64,000 nucleotides of DNA from Sesamum alatum (lineage: Eukaryota; Streptophyta; Magnoliopsida; Lamiales; Pedaliaceae). The notes below the pieces were generated by a model. The model was not told the DNA's origin. It did not search any database and saw nothing but the letters and a program-made list of their open reading frames with translations. Both the position numbers and the translations under genes were made by a program. The stretch spans positions 10,241,864 to 10,305,863 of the forward strand of contig JACGWO010000008.1 in NCBI GenBank assembly GCA_034509735.1. The letters are read 5' to 3'. Shown one piece after another: positions 34,718 through 46,280 of this stretch (the stretch's first letter is position 1; each line of letters opens with the position of its first letter).

Positions 34718-35974
34718 TGATCGGTTGTCGAAGCCGTCAAATATAAAAACTGATTCTAAACTGTAGTAGTCGTGGAACCAGGTCGAATCCCAAGTGAACT
34801 ATCGATTAATTTCTCGATCTAGATGTAGTAACCAAAAGGGGGGTATGAATTGAGTACTAATTATGAATGAACTAAATTAACAAAAGCAAGAGTAAAATAA
34901 CTAAGATGAGATCATAGATGAAAAAGTCCAATTCAAGGGGGTTTCGTCTCACCAATCGTTATGTTCATCATAGATCACTAAGGGTTAATTCCATAACCAA
35001 GCATTCAACTCTGGAATTCATTAGGATAGCCGTAACAAATTCCCGTTTTCCTATCGTAGTGGATTTGACTCAAGCATCTAAATTCAAACTTATTATATCA
35101 AGACTGGGCACGATAGCGTTCCATATCACATCAATAATAGCATTTGCATCAATAAAAACAGTTGAATCTAGATCAAATAACCGAGATAGCTGCAATTATC
35201 TAATCTAGTTTTCTCGTCCCCACAAATAAATCATGCAAAGCACATAATAAATTTGCTCGCTACTCATACCACTCATTCATGATAATTACGGATCACTGAA
35301 CTCATGGATAGCAATAGAATAATTAATATCGAATCGAATTGTCAGAATCTATCAATAATAATCATTCCGTTCACGGTGAATCAAAACGAGAAATACTTGG
35401 CGAAATCAGATAAATTCAAGACCTCAAAACATAACAATAAGGTTTAACGTTTCCCTTGAATCGGAATAGAAAATTAGCTACTAAACAAAAGCACGAATTC
35501 AGAGGAAGAGAGAAAAACGATGATGAGAAGATGATTTTTCTCTGTGTTCTAGTCTCATTTTTATAGTTGAGAGTCCTGTTCCTATGCAACTTAAAAGTCT
35601 TCTTTTCGTGCCAACTCTAGAGTCCTCTTTTGTGCCAACTTCTAAACCCGCGCGGATCTGGATATCGGATAAGGCGTGATCACGCCTTAAAGGTTGTTCA
35701 AGTCTGCTGGCTCAAAACTCTTCTTTTCTTCCCGCGTAGACTCGGGTGTCGGACAGAGCGTGATCACGCCCTAATGGTTGTTCAAGTCTGCACATTGTTG
35801 TTGTGTTCTTGATCACTTTTCTGTCTTTATTTTGGGCTTTTTAACTCCTTTTCTTCACAACGGTGAATCTCGATCTTTTATTCAAAACTGCATAACTCGA
35901 TAAGAAATGTGAAGGAAACCTTTAAAAATCATTTGAGTTAAGCGTGCATATGAGAGATGAAATGCACCCTATCA
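34718..35974 (-). repeat. 5' LTR of the Athila-like element (1257 bp)
   Basis: Pairs with 28826-30063. The TATA-like element is at about 35557-35567. The first palindrome (35670-35689) is unchanged from the other LTR; the second (about 35756-35773) has one mismatch. Small insertions account for the 19-base length difference. Confidence 0.9.
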
Positions 35975-38449
35975 GCCTTCACCAACATCCCTTTATAGTT
36001 TGTGGCAACGAGGGTCGAGGGTGCCGTGGAGGGGTAAGACGAGGACGGTCGCGCAGGTCCCATCCCGAAGCAGGGGCGCGAAAGAGGTGGCATGGGATTA
36101 CCATCATCGAACAAGATACAGATCAAGTGCATGCATCGAAACGGCGTCTAAAATTGATGGATGAAAATTCCAACTCCATTGGCGGAGTTGCCTCGCAGCC
36201 CCGCCGGTCGTCATGATCATCCTAGCTTGAAACTGTCACGGGTTGGGGGGGCCTTGGATAGTTCGCACCCTGACGGAGCTAGTTAAGCTTCGGCGCCCCG
36301 ACTTGGTTTTTCTCTCTGAAACCAAGGGCAAAGCTAGGAGAGTTGATTGGCTGAAGGATCGTTGTAACTATCACGGTATAGGGGTTGACTCGCAAGGCAA
36401 AGGTAGAGGTCTAATACTGCTTTGGAGGAAGGACGTCGACGTATGGATATAATCTTACTCTTGTCACCACATTGATGCAACGGTATTGGAGGAAGGGAGC
36501 TCAGATCGATGGCGTTTTACTGGATTCTATGGCCACCCCGAGGTTTCAAAACAGAAAGAGACATGGAATTTACTTCGTCAGCTTAGCACCAAATCTATGA
36601 GAGCATGGTTATGCATGGGAGACTACAACAAAATTCTACACGCTTCGGAGAAGAAGGGGGTGATCCCACGGGCTCAATGGCAGATTGAGGACTTTCGGCG
36701 TTGTCTAGCCGACTGTGCGCTCCATGAATTGGGTTTCTCCGGACCCCCATTCACGTGGTGTAACAAGCGAGAGGAGCCGCACACGGTTTGGGCGATACTT
36801 GACCGGGCGTGCAAAAACCTGGAGTGTGCGAACTTGTTTCCGAAAGCCCGTACCCAACACGAACTCACTTTGGCATCGGATCACGCTATGCTGTGGATAG
36901 ACCTAAATTTGAGGGACAGCAAGGGCCCCCACAAACAGCACCAGCCGTTCCGCTTGAAGCCGTCTGGGCGAAGGAGGCAGGTTGCGCTGAGGTGGTGGAA
37001 AACAGTTGGGGCGTTGCTCACGGTTTGAGCCCGTAGGAACAATGCATGGAGAGAATCAAAATTTTCTCCACACACCTCTAGAGTTAGGATAAATTTTCTT
37101 TTGGGAATATCCTGCATCAGACCAAGACGTTGAATGAGGAAATCTATGATATGCTCTGAGGCCCCATAACAACGGAAGTTTCTCAGAAAATTGAGCTGGC
37201 TCACGCCAAACTCGACGAACTTTCCCATCACGAAGAAAATCTATGGAGGCAAAGGGCGAAGGCGCTGTGGCTGAAAGAGGGTGATCAGAACTCGGCGTTT
37301 TTCCATGCCCGAATGAGTGAACGTCGACAAAATAAGGTGATCCGACGACTTCATAACAGCAACGGACAGCTAGTGGAAGGGAAAGCAAGGCTTGAACGAG
37401 TGGTGTTGGATTACTCACCGCGCTCTTCCGGTCCTCTGGCCCTGACCCCTATTTGATGAACGAGACCCTTACAGCGCTCGACCCATGTGTCTCGGCGGCA
37501 ATGAATGAGAGCCTCCTGCGCCCATACACGCCGGAGGAGGTAACCCTCTCGCTTAAACAAATGGACCCATATAAGTCTCCCGGCCCGGACGGTACGTCCC
37601 CTATCTTTTTTCAAAACTTTTGGCATATTGTAGGACCGACGACCATGGCATTTTCCTTGATATTTTGAATAATTGTCGTCTTCAGCCTTATCTGACACAC
37701 CACTCACATCATTCTTATCCCAAAAATTAGTAATCCCGAAGAACTCGCCCACTTCCTTGACTTATAAGATAGCATCCAAAACTATTTCCAATCGGCTTAA
37801 AACCATTGCTAAACTCCCTCTTTTCGCCCTCGCAATCTACTTTTATCACGGCCATTTCATTACGGATAATGTTCTTATTACATATGAAATTAACCACTTT
37901 TTGTCCCATAAGTCTTGGGGTACTGCAGGGCACGTGTCACTAAAGCTTGACGTCAGTAAGTAATACGACTGCGTGGAATGGCCATTCCTTGAGAGCACGC
38001 TACTTAGGATAGGTTTTCATCCGAGGTTTGTCTCTTTGATCATGCTTTGTGTTTCATCAGTAACATGTTCTTTCTTGCTCAATGGCGAACAGATGGGTTT
38101 CCTTTGGCCAGAGAGGGGACTACGTCAAGGCGACCCGCTTTCCCCATACCTCTACCTCTTCTGCGCCGAAGCTTTCAGTACTTTGCTTCGCCGCGCGGAA
38201 TCGGAGGGCCGTTTGGAAGGGGTGGCCGTATCTCGCCAAGCTCCGCGAGTGTCCCATCTCCTCTTCGCCGACGACACACTCATTTTCTGTCAAGCATCTC
38301 ACAACGCCATGCAGTGTATCAAGGCCATCCTTGCCCAGTTTATGGCGTCCTCGGGCCTCACAATCAACCTTCACAAATCCTCCATGACGTGTAGCAAGAA
38401 TAATTCCCCTCCCATGAGGACCGAGTTTGCAGTGGTGCTCAGTGTGCAG
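35975..38449 (+). pseudogene. LINE ORF2, 5' part: endonuclease and reverse transcriptase
   Basis: Non-LTR (L1-type) retrotransposon. ORF2 starts near 36213 with MIILA, a stop where Trp is expected, then NCHGLGG. The endonuclease runs through RPDLVFLSETKGKARRV, FTGFYGHPE, WLCMGDYN and a late SDHAMLWID (to about 36905). The reverse transcriptase follows: SPGPDGTSPIFFQNFW (about 37580), GLRQGDPLSPYLYLFCAEAF (about 38110-38180) and the catalytic FADDTLIF (about 38260). Stops and frameshifts are frequent between 37030 and 37970. The frame is cut at 38449 by the Copia element and resumes at 48414. Sequence before 36213 is probably the end of ORF1. Confidence 0.85.
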
Positions 38450-40463
38450 TGTAACGTTATGTGGATCGTCCCGGGAGATAAACGCGAATAGCGGAAGCGC
38501 GAAAGATTGCATAATAAAATTGCAAAGCATAATTAAACGGAATTTAAATCATGCAAAACATACATAACCGGATCAAGGGGTGTGCCCTTGATTCTCCCGG
38601 GCGTTCGGTGTATCTCATGTTCAATAAAAAGCACAACATGGGGGCCATAGAATTGGAACCGAAAAACGTAATTAAACAACCTACCCGGTTGTAGTTTTGT
38701 CTTCGTTTGGCTACATGCATTGTTCCCCGTGTTGCACTAAGATCTCAAAGAAGAAACCCTCTAAATCATGACACTCGCTACACCGGAAAGGAAAGAACTC
38801 TTGTGCTAGCCAGAAGTTGTTTGGGGAGAAGAGACATCGATACACGCTATCAATTAACGCAATCGACGTCTCTTATGTTCTAACTTGAATCCATCAAGAA
38901 GAACAAAGTAGAGATCTTGAAGAGTATAAGAGGGGATGAACGAATTCTAGAGAGAATTTTGACCTAGTCAAATCCTAGTCAAACTAGGCTTTGATTAAGT
39001 CAAATTAATCATGGCCCTTCATCTCATCAATCCCTTGATCAAATCTTGTCCATCCATTTTGATGGGCTTTATGGAATGGACTTTATTTAATTCTAAATTA
39101 AATAGTTCCACGAACTTTATATTAAATCCTATTTAATATACTAAGCTCATTAATTAATGGAATGGACTTCATTTAATTCTCAATTAAATAGTCTCATGAA
39201 CTTTATATTAAATCCTATTTAATATACCCAGCCTATTAATTAATTCACCCTTTTAATCTAATTAAAAGGGAAACTCAAGCTTTATAAAATCCATAAATCT
39301 AATTTATGAACTCAAACCCAATTATTCCAAATAATCCATCGAGGTTTGAATCTCCAAGAAGTATAATTTAATTCCATTAAATTAAATCTTCTCTCGGAAT
39401 TTAATTCCAAATTAATTCCCCTTCATTTGGTGTAGCGGGTGTGACTCTTTAGGTTCACCTTTCAGCTAGACTTGGACCTACTTCTTGTTATTCCATAACC
39501 AAAGTGGTCTGTTACCATGGGTGGCCATCTAGCAACGGTCCATGGCACTAGAGACTAGGTGAATATTTGGTGTGAACATTTAGGCTCCGAGTTATACGCA
39601 GGTGCGGTCCTACCGACGCTCGATACCTACGGGTACGGTCCTACTGTCACCTGTCTCCTAGCCTTTAGTCTAGGGTATGGAATTGGGTGTCGGTTCCCAT
39701 CCTTGACTAGGCATCTATGCTTAATGCTCGAGATAGGTTTAGCTCGATGTAGGAAATCCTTTCCCACTGCATCAAGTGCTATGGCCATAAACTTTGTGAG
39801 TCTAAACCATCTCCGAGCGCATAGGAGATCTCGCTATCATATCCTTTGACAGGGGACAGATCCTATCTTGGAATACACCGTTCATACATACTCCGACTGC
39901 ACTGAACGAGGCTTATGATGACCATGTGATATAACCGGTCAAATTTCACTAGATCCAAGATACAGCCTTTGTATGTAGGGGAATGCCGTGATCCTCAAGT
40001 CCGAGGATTAATCCCGTACTATCGGAACCGAGAATACGAGTCATACCGACCAAGCCCGAGTGGCTTTCATATGGCAATTCCCACGAGCCACCTCAGTCGG
40101 CCGCTCCCCAGCAGGCCGACCCACTAACACTGCTTAGACGATCCTCGTCACCCGTCGATGAAACACGACAGTAGATGCTTAGTGCAAGTCTCAAGGGGAA
40201 TCTCGGTACCCATTTTCGAGATTCCTTGACTTGGAGATTTTCTAACTGATTCGACGGAACTGATTTCATGGACCTACCTCCAAGCGTAGTCCAAGTCCCC
40301 GAAATGTGATTTCAGTCTGTGGGCGTTTGTTGTGACAAGTAGTAAGTACAACAAACTCATGCCTATGAATCCAGTTCATTTACATAATATTACTTGTTAA
40401 CAGATTGACAAATGGTTCTTAAAACAGCCAATACCATTGACTTTCTGGTCACCTATTCTAACA
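38450..40463 (-). repeat. 3' LTR of the Copia-like element (2014 bp)
   Basis: Matches 46281-48408 along its length, apart from a missing block of about 114 bases near 38957 that in the other copy holds a TG microsatellite and a TATA box. An internal tandem pair of about 83 bases (ATGGACTT..., TATTAAATCCTATTTAATAT) lies at about 39072-39245, also present in the other LTR. Open frames here are shared by both LTRs and are not genes. Confidence 0.88.
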
Positions 40464-40477
40464 ATCTCCCACTTAAC
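40464..40477 (-). other. Polypurine tract of the Copia-like element
   Basis: Minus strand TTAAGTGGGAGAT directly precedes the 3' LTR. Confidence 0.7.
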
Positions 40478-42969
40478 CATTAAGTTAATTACCCCCTTTG
40501 TTCAGAATCCTCTGAGTATGAGTAATCTACGATACCGACTAAGGTATTATGAGTCCGCTTATATTTCCTTGTGAAGCAATACGGTCTAACCGTGTTACCT
40601 CTATCCACCATTGCCTCCTAGAGATGGTGGTTGTCTAAGAATATTTTCGTGGATCTTGTGATGAGATCTCGTGCCAATACTCCCATAGCCAAGTTGCCTG
40701 CCATATAGGCGAACATGGCTTGGCCGTGCTAGGCGCCACGTCCATCCTATGGACGCGGTCTTCATCAGTGACCACTATCCGATGCACTCGTCATTGGGCC
40801 TGACTGTGCATACCTTTGAGACTAACTGGTTTTCACTTATTCTCTGGAAGCTAGTATCGCTTTAGCCTTCCAAAGCAACTCTCAACAGACGGTGCATCAT
40901 GAACCCATCTTTAGTCCTTATTCAGGTACTAAGGATCGTTCTTGATTGTTGTCTTCAACCCCTCAGTGCGTTACCGATTTCTGTTGAGTCATGCAAGAAG
41001 CACACTCAACATCGGTTCCTATGCACCGAGTAAACATATCGTATGTTTGCCTAGGGTTAAGATGTAGGGGATACTCAACATCCAAGCCTTCTCATTAGTC
41101 CACCGTGACTAAGTCTTGAATGGCTTGATGCTTTATTCATAGTATCTACGTTTTCTCATCAGTCTTACCATGACTGAGTCTCGAACAACTTGTCCCTCTA
41201 CATATTTGTGTTTTCTCATCAGTCTACCATGACTGAGTTTTTGAAAATCTCAATCCATGATATGTATGTGGGAACCCTAAAATGTCATGGAGAATTTTCA
41301 TGAGTTACGGATTGTGTTTTAGTGATTCCTAATGCCCTGAATTCATCCATGAATCAAGACATTACACACTTAAACACATGGAACACCATTTCTACTCCCA
41401 CTGATCACCTACGTTGTTTAAGACCGAGTCATGCTCCATATGAGCTCGTCAAAATGAATATTCCAGTTATGCGGTGCTTCAAACCTTGTTTGAATTTCCT
41501 AGCGGATTCTATGGCTCCTCTCCATAAATCCTACTCCGATGTCCAACATCACGTTCTGCCGGTCATTTGGATTTCTATCCAATTTTGACCGAACATATCC
41601 CGATTACTCGTACCTCTTACGACGTTCGTGTTCATTCTTAAGGGGACTGGAATATGATCAATTTAAGAAATGCGATTATAAGCAACGTTAGTATTATCTT
41701 GTCGTAAACTTGTACAAATCAGACATCAAGTGTAATTTATCTCCCACTAGTCTCTTGACATAGGATCCTTCTACATGCTCAAGGACTTTGTCGGGACACA
41801 GGCTTGCCTACCCATGGCTCCTTATGCGTGACTCCTAGCAAAGTGCCACGTTCCTTACGTTGGAAATTTTTGAATCTACGTCTACACGGTCTAAGGTAAT
41901 TGGGTGAAACTTCGATTGATCTTCGTCCAACGAGGCTCGATCGTTCCCTTTATCAGAGACCGTCATACTTGGCCTTTACAGGAAACGTTTCACTGAAAAT
42001 TTCATTCTCAACTTAGATGCTCAAGAGCTCCCACTAAATACATGGCCTTTTCGATCCTATCGATTTAGGTTTAATTTTTCAACCATTTATGGTTCACCTC
42101 CTTAAGTCTAATTCCCAAACCTCCTGTGGGACCTTTAGACTTTTTGAACCCTCTTATGGTCTTGTGTATTAGTAACTTACAGTTGTCTTATTGGCTCCCT
42201 TCCAATATACTATTTGGCAAGCCTACTTTGTCCAACAAAGAGCTTTGGGACTTTCTTCTTTACAAAAGACTTGTAAATTTAGTCGATTTGAATCATCTAT
42301 TTCTAGATTCATCGAACTTTCCAATTTACTTATCTTTTAATAAGAGGAAACGTCCTAGCTGTTGCAGATGCCAAATCTGTAAGTTAGTCTTGTTTAATCC
42401 ATTTAGATAATTTGAATTTTGAGTATCCATAAACCTTTTATGGGATGGTATTCTATGAATTTACGTGTAACTACTAGCAAACATAAATCAATATTCAATA
42501 ATTTTGTTGATCAAATATATATGAAATAAACCTTTGTCCAACAAAGAGACATACTTTTGATCATGCTAGGTTATGTAATTCCTATAAACTATTCTAGGAA
42601 TTTACGTGTAACTACTAGCAAACATGAATCAATATTCAATAATTTTATTGATCAAATATGTATGAAATAAAACATTTGTCCAACAAAGAGACATACTTTT
42701 GATCATGCTAGATTACGTACTTCCTATAAACTATCCTAACATGATCACGATTATGGGCCTAACAAGTCTCTAGTCCTTTTCAGCAATGGACCTTGCCATT
42801 GTTGAATCCTAGAACTGTTCTTAGCTTTTAAGTCCTAATTCACTTTCTGCAAACCACCCGCAGATTAGTGATAGGAACGGTATCAAATACCAAATAGAGT
42901 AAAAGTGATCATGTCAATACTCAATGTCAAATTTTACCTATATTGGAGAGGGATTTAGTATACTCCCCT
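40478..42969 (-). other. Degraded pol region of the Copia-like element
   Basis: No frame longer than about 90 codons survives. Scattered minus-strand resemblance to Copia pol exists but no catalytic motif was identified. Two repeat clusters lie here: about 67-base units near 41090-41245 sharing TCTCATCAGTCTACCATGACTGAGT-like blocks, and a 138-base tandem pair at about 42458-42726. Confidence 0.45.
42458..42726. repeat. Tandem duplication of about 138 bp
   Basis: Both copies contain AATTTACGTGTAACTACTAG, ATCAATATTCAATAATTTT, TTGTCCAACAAAGAGACATA and CTTTTGATCATGCTAG with few differences. It lies inside the decayed Copia interior. Confidence 0.85.
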
Positions 42970-43600
42970 TTTCAATGGCCCTCTTTACGACAGTGAATGC
43001 TTACGTTCTTAGAAATCTATGAACTTGACTGCTTGAATCTTTTGCTCTTTCCTTTACCTCCACCTTGTGTTGTAAAGGAACAGCGCTTGAAGTGCTTAAC
43101 AATTGATGTCACCTTACCCTTCTTCCTCTTTTGGCGTCTGGCATCCTTGCCTTTCGCTATGGAGGTTGAAGCCTCTCCTACTAGTACCGACGATGCAGAT
43201 TTTGCAATCGTTGCTTCGTACTAAACCAACATAATTACCAACCTATGAAGATCTTTTCTAAGCTCGTTCATGTTAATAACTAATGGTTCGTAGGAGGAAG
43301 GAAGAGACTGAAGGATCATGTCAATGTACGTCTCTATTTCAAGACTGACGTGGAGATCTTTTGAGCTTCTCCACTGAGGATTGCATCATCACTCCATGTT
43401 CATTGTACAGACATCCCTTCCGTCATCTTAGCTCCAAAAATTCCTTCGTTTCATTTTACCCTACATGATGGTCCGGGACCATATGATACAAATGAAGCAT
43501 AGTTTGAGCCAACATCATTTTATCCTACTTGCCGGTGGTCATCCTTCAACTTTTGACCGCCAAGCGTTGCCTTAGTTGTCGACCCCTCCGGCAAGGGTTG
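42970..43600 (-). pseudogene. Copia gag (UBN2-type), degraded
   Basis: On the minus strand, across several frames, one can read AKMTEG, then LQSLP-like and SYEPL-like pieces, and finally SVLVGEAST followed by a Lys/Arg-rich KGKDARRQKRKKGK stretch. These are the usual steps at the end of Copia gag. Stops and frameshifts occur throughout. Confidence 0.6.
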
Positions 43601-44831
43601 AGGAATGTCCTCATCCGGTTATGTGAGTTAAGGTTCTGGAAATCTAAGACCATCTTAAGATTTCGCAGTCAAGTCGTGTAACTCCTTCCCTTTTAATAAG
43701 TCTCTTAGTGTGGATTCTTAGACATTCACAATATATATAAAGTAGAAAATAATAAGCAGAATGAAATAATATTTTGGTTAAGTCTCGATCTTTAGTCCTT
43801 AACCTCTCCCACTATTTCTATGAAAACACGGCACTCTCAAACGTTGTTTTCGGGAAATCCTTTCCTAGTGGGCTTGGGATCCACAGCGATCTCCCCCATA
43901 CCCCGCTTTTACGATTCGCATGGAAAAATAACCCATGGGAGGTATTCCATACCATTCTCGTTCCACGAGATTCCCAAGATAATTGCCTCACACTTTCACG
44001 TGATACCGAGGACTCCAAGCGAATCACGTTGTTTGGGCGTTAGACCCGACCTATCAACCGATTCATAGACCCACTGCTACCTCCATGACTCGTGAGACAG
44101 GTAACAGCAGTCTACTCCTCGTTCATGACAAAGTGCAGTTTCTTTTAAGCACGATAGTCGTGCCACGACTCATGAGACCACGCTATTGACCTAAAAGATC
44201 TTCCTCACTTTTGCCATGGATGGAAGGCTTGGACAGACTCCCAGAGTCTTAGTCCATTTATTAAGGGTCTATATGTTCAACCAAGTGAGAGTTTTTGATA
44301 GAGCGAGACCTCATCACATATTAAGTATTTTGCATGCGTTATAGCAGAAATATTCTAAGCATGAATGTAACCATACATAAAGCATATAGAATAATCATAA
44401 GCATATAAAACGCATCACATGCAAAATAAAGCCTAGCACGTCCCTGTAGGATGATCAGAAGCCCAAACCTATGCGACTCACTGAGCTCGCAGTGGATCTA
44501 TGGTTAATCTAAGGGTAGGCCCTATGCTATTACAAGATTTAATAACCCATTACGTGCAATGGGCCTTGTAAGTCCTCTTTATCTTATTGGGCTCTCCATC
44601 TTGGGCCTACACCGAGCTCCTTCTCCATGGATCCTCCGTGGGCCATCTGATGGCTACCTCCATGGGCCTCCAACACCTTGGGCTTGTCTTCTCTTGCAGC
44701 TTTTATTTACAAAAATAAAACCTCACCACTAATTCTACTCTTATTACATCATAAAATAAGAAACCCCAATTAAACATTTGGGGGGAGTACATTAGGAGGG
44801 AGAGAGCAAGCCTTATTATTCCAAGGCAACT

Positions 44832-44873
<42 letters not shown>

Positions 44874-46267
44874 GAGGAAAATAAAGAGGCACACAGGCCA
44901 CAACCCAACAAATAAATATAAATAAACCATACATGCGGTCTAGGGGCTTTGTGATCATCCTTTGTCAATCCAATTAACACAAATAGCATAAAGACATATC
45001 CCACATAAAACATGCTATTCAAATATCCATGATATCCCATACCATAAAATAAATGTGAAAATTACATGCAAAACATTCACACCAAACATTGGATAATGGT
45101 GCAACCTATGCACAACGATTTTTGTTGGAAAATCCTTTTCCATAATTAACAAGGCAATATAAATTCTATGAAATAACCAATTTCAACCAAAATTAAAATG
45201 CACCAAGTTAATTAGTTCAGAAAAATTCCCAAAATAATACAAAAAAATCAGATTTTCTGAAAATGCATGAAAACAACGAAAAATCGAAAAACGGTCCTGC
45301 ATGGTCGGCTAGGTGCGCAGCCTACACAGGACGCGCGCTTGCGCGCGCACGGGCCCTCGCCCGCACGCGCAGGTGCTGTCCTCGCGCAGCTGCTGTGCAG
45401 CAGCACACGCACGCCTGCTGCCTGCCGTGCGGCCTTCCTGCCGACCACCACCATTTTTCATGTTTAAATGTTTCCTTGCAATTAATTTTCTGAAACACAA
45501 AAATCAATAATTCAAGAATATGCCCATATATTCAAGAATTCCAAAATCCAACATTTGTGCAATATTAATACATGTCAAGATCTAATCATGCTCATGCCAT
45601 AAAATACCATAGTGTCCAACATCATAAAACGTAGAAATTAATGCGAAATTTTACATTTGAATCTTGATCATTGGTGCAACAATTGCAATAATTAAATCTT
45701 GTTAGGAAACCCTTCCCTCATCAACCAAGCAATATTTATTTTAGGAAATTTCAAATCTCAAAAATAAATATTCTAAGTCAACAGGTTCAGAATAATGCAG
45801 AAAATATCATAAAAATAATTCAGTAAAAACAGTTTTGAAAAACGAGCCAAAAACGGGAGAGAAACGAAAAACGGCACTGCCGGCCAGGCCAGGCGTGCAA
45901 GCGCGCGCGCAGGCGCCTTTGCCTGCGCACACAGCGCGCATGTCCAGTGCAAACAGCCGCGCCTAGCACTTGCGCGCACGCTGGACGCGCTGGGCCGCGC
46001 CTCTGTGCGCGCGGCCAGCATGCTGCTGTTGCCGGTTCGTCGTTTTCCACTCTTTTTCGTCTTTTTATGTTATTTTCTGAACCACAAGATAAATTCAACC
46101 CAAGAACATGTAAATACATATTCAAGAAAATCAAGATCTAAAATCCCATGCAAAATTAAACACCAATCAAGATCTACGCTAAACATGTTATAAACGTAAA
46201 TTAAAACACGTTAATCATGCTTAAACACACATAGCACATAGAATTCTAGGCCTATACACCGAACCGG
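43601..46267 (-). other. Untranslated leader of the Copia-like element
   Basis: This stretch lies between the primer-binding site and gag on the coding strand. It contains a GA microsatellite (44833-44862) and two diverged direct repeats of about 500 bases, each centred on a GC-rich island. No protein signature was found; the Ala/Arg/Cys-rich open frames are by-products of the GC-rich islands. Confidence 0.55.
45040..46135. repeat. Two diverged direct repeats, each with a GC-rich island
   Basis: Units about 45040-45540 and 45630-46135 share CATTGG/ATGGTGCAAC, GGAAA/CCTTCC, TTCAGAA, CGAAAAACGG and TATTCAAGAA landmarks in the same order. The islands (about 45295-45445 and 45875-46035) are packed with GCGCGC and TGCGCGC words, while the flanks are strongly AT-rich. 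Confidence 0.7.
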
Positions 46268-46279
46268 GCTCTAATACCA
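46268..46279 (-). other. Primer-binding site (initiator Met tRNA type)
   Basis: Minus strand TGGTATTAGAGCC next to the 5' LTR matches the classic plant TGGTATCAGAGC site with one change. Confidence 0.8.
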
Positions 46280-46280
46280 C

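Larger units (their letters stand above)
28826..35974 (-). mobile_element. Athila/Tat-like Ty3-gypsy LTR retrotransposon, internally deleted, about 7.1 kb
   Basis: Two LTRs (28826-30063 and 34718-35974) with TG...CA ends flank a 4.65-kb interior. The minus orientation follows from a polypurine tract next to the left LTR and a primer-binding site next to the right one. Flanks GCCCT and GCCTT look like a 5-bp duplication with one change. Coding remnants in minus order are gag, the C-terminal end of integrase, then an extra 3' ORF of the kind Athila elements carry. Protease, reverse transcriptase, RNase H and most of integrase are missing, so it cannot be autonomous. Confidence 0.85.

Noticed and set aside
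43774..44068. Overlapping frames of 69-89 codons on both strands
   Set aside because: They sit in the leader of the decayed Copia-like element with no Copia or other motif.
45248..46193. Ala/Arg/Cys-rich open frames on both strands
   Set aside because: GC-rich islands lack stop codons in many frames; no frame shows a domain or consistent conservation between the two repeat units.
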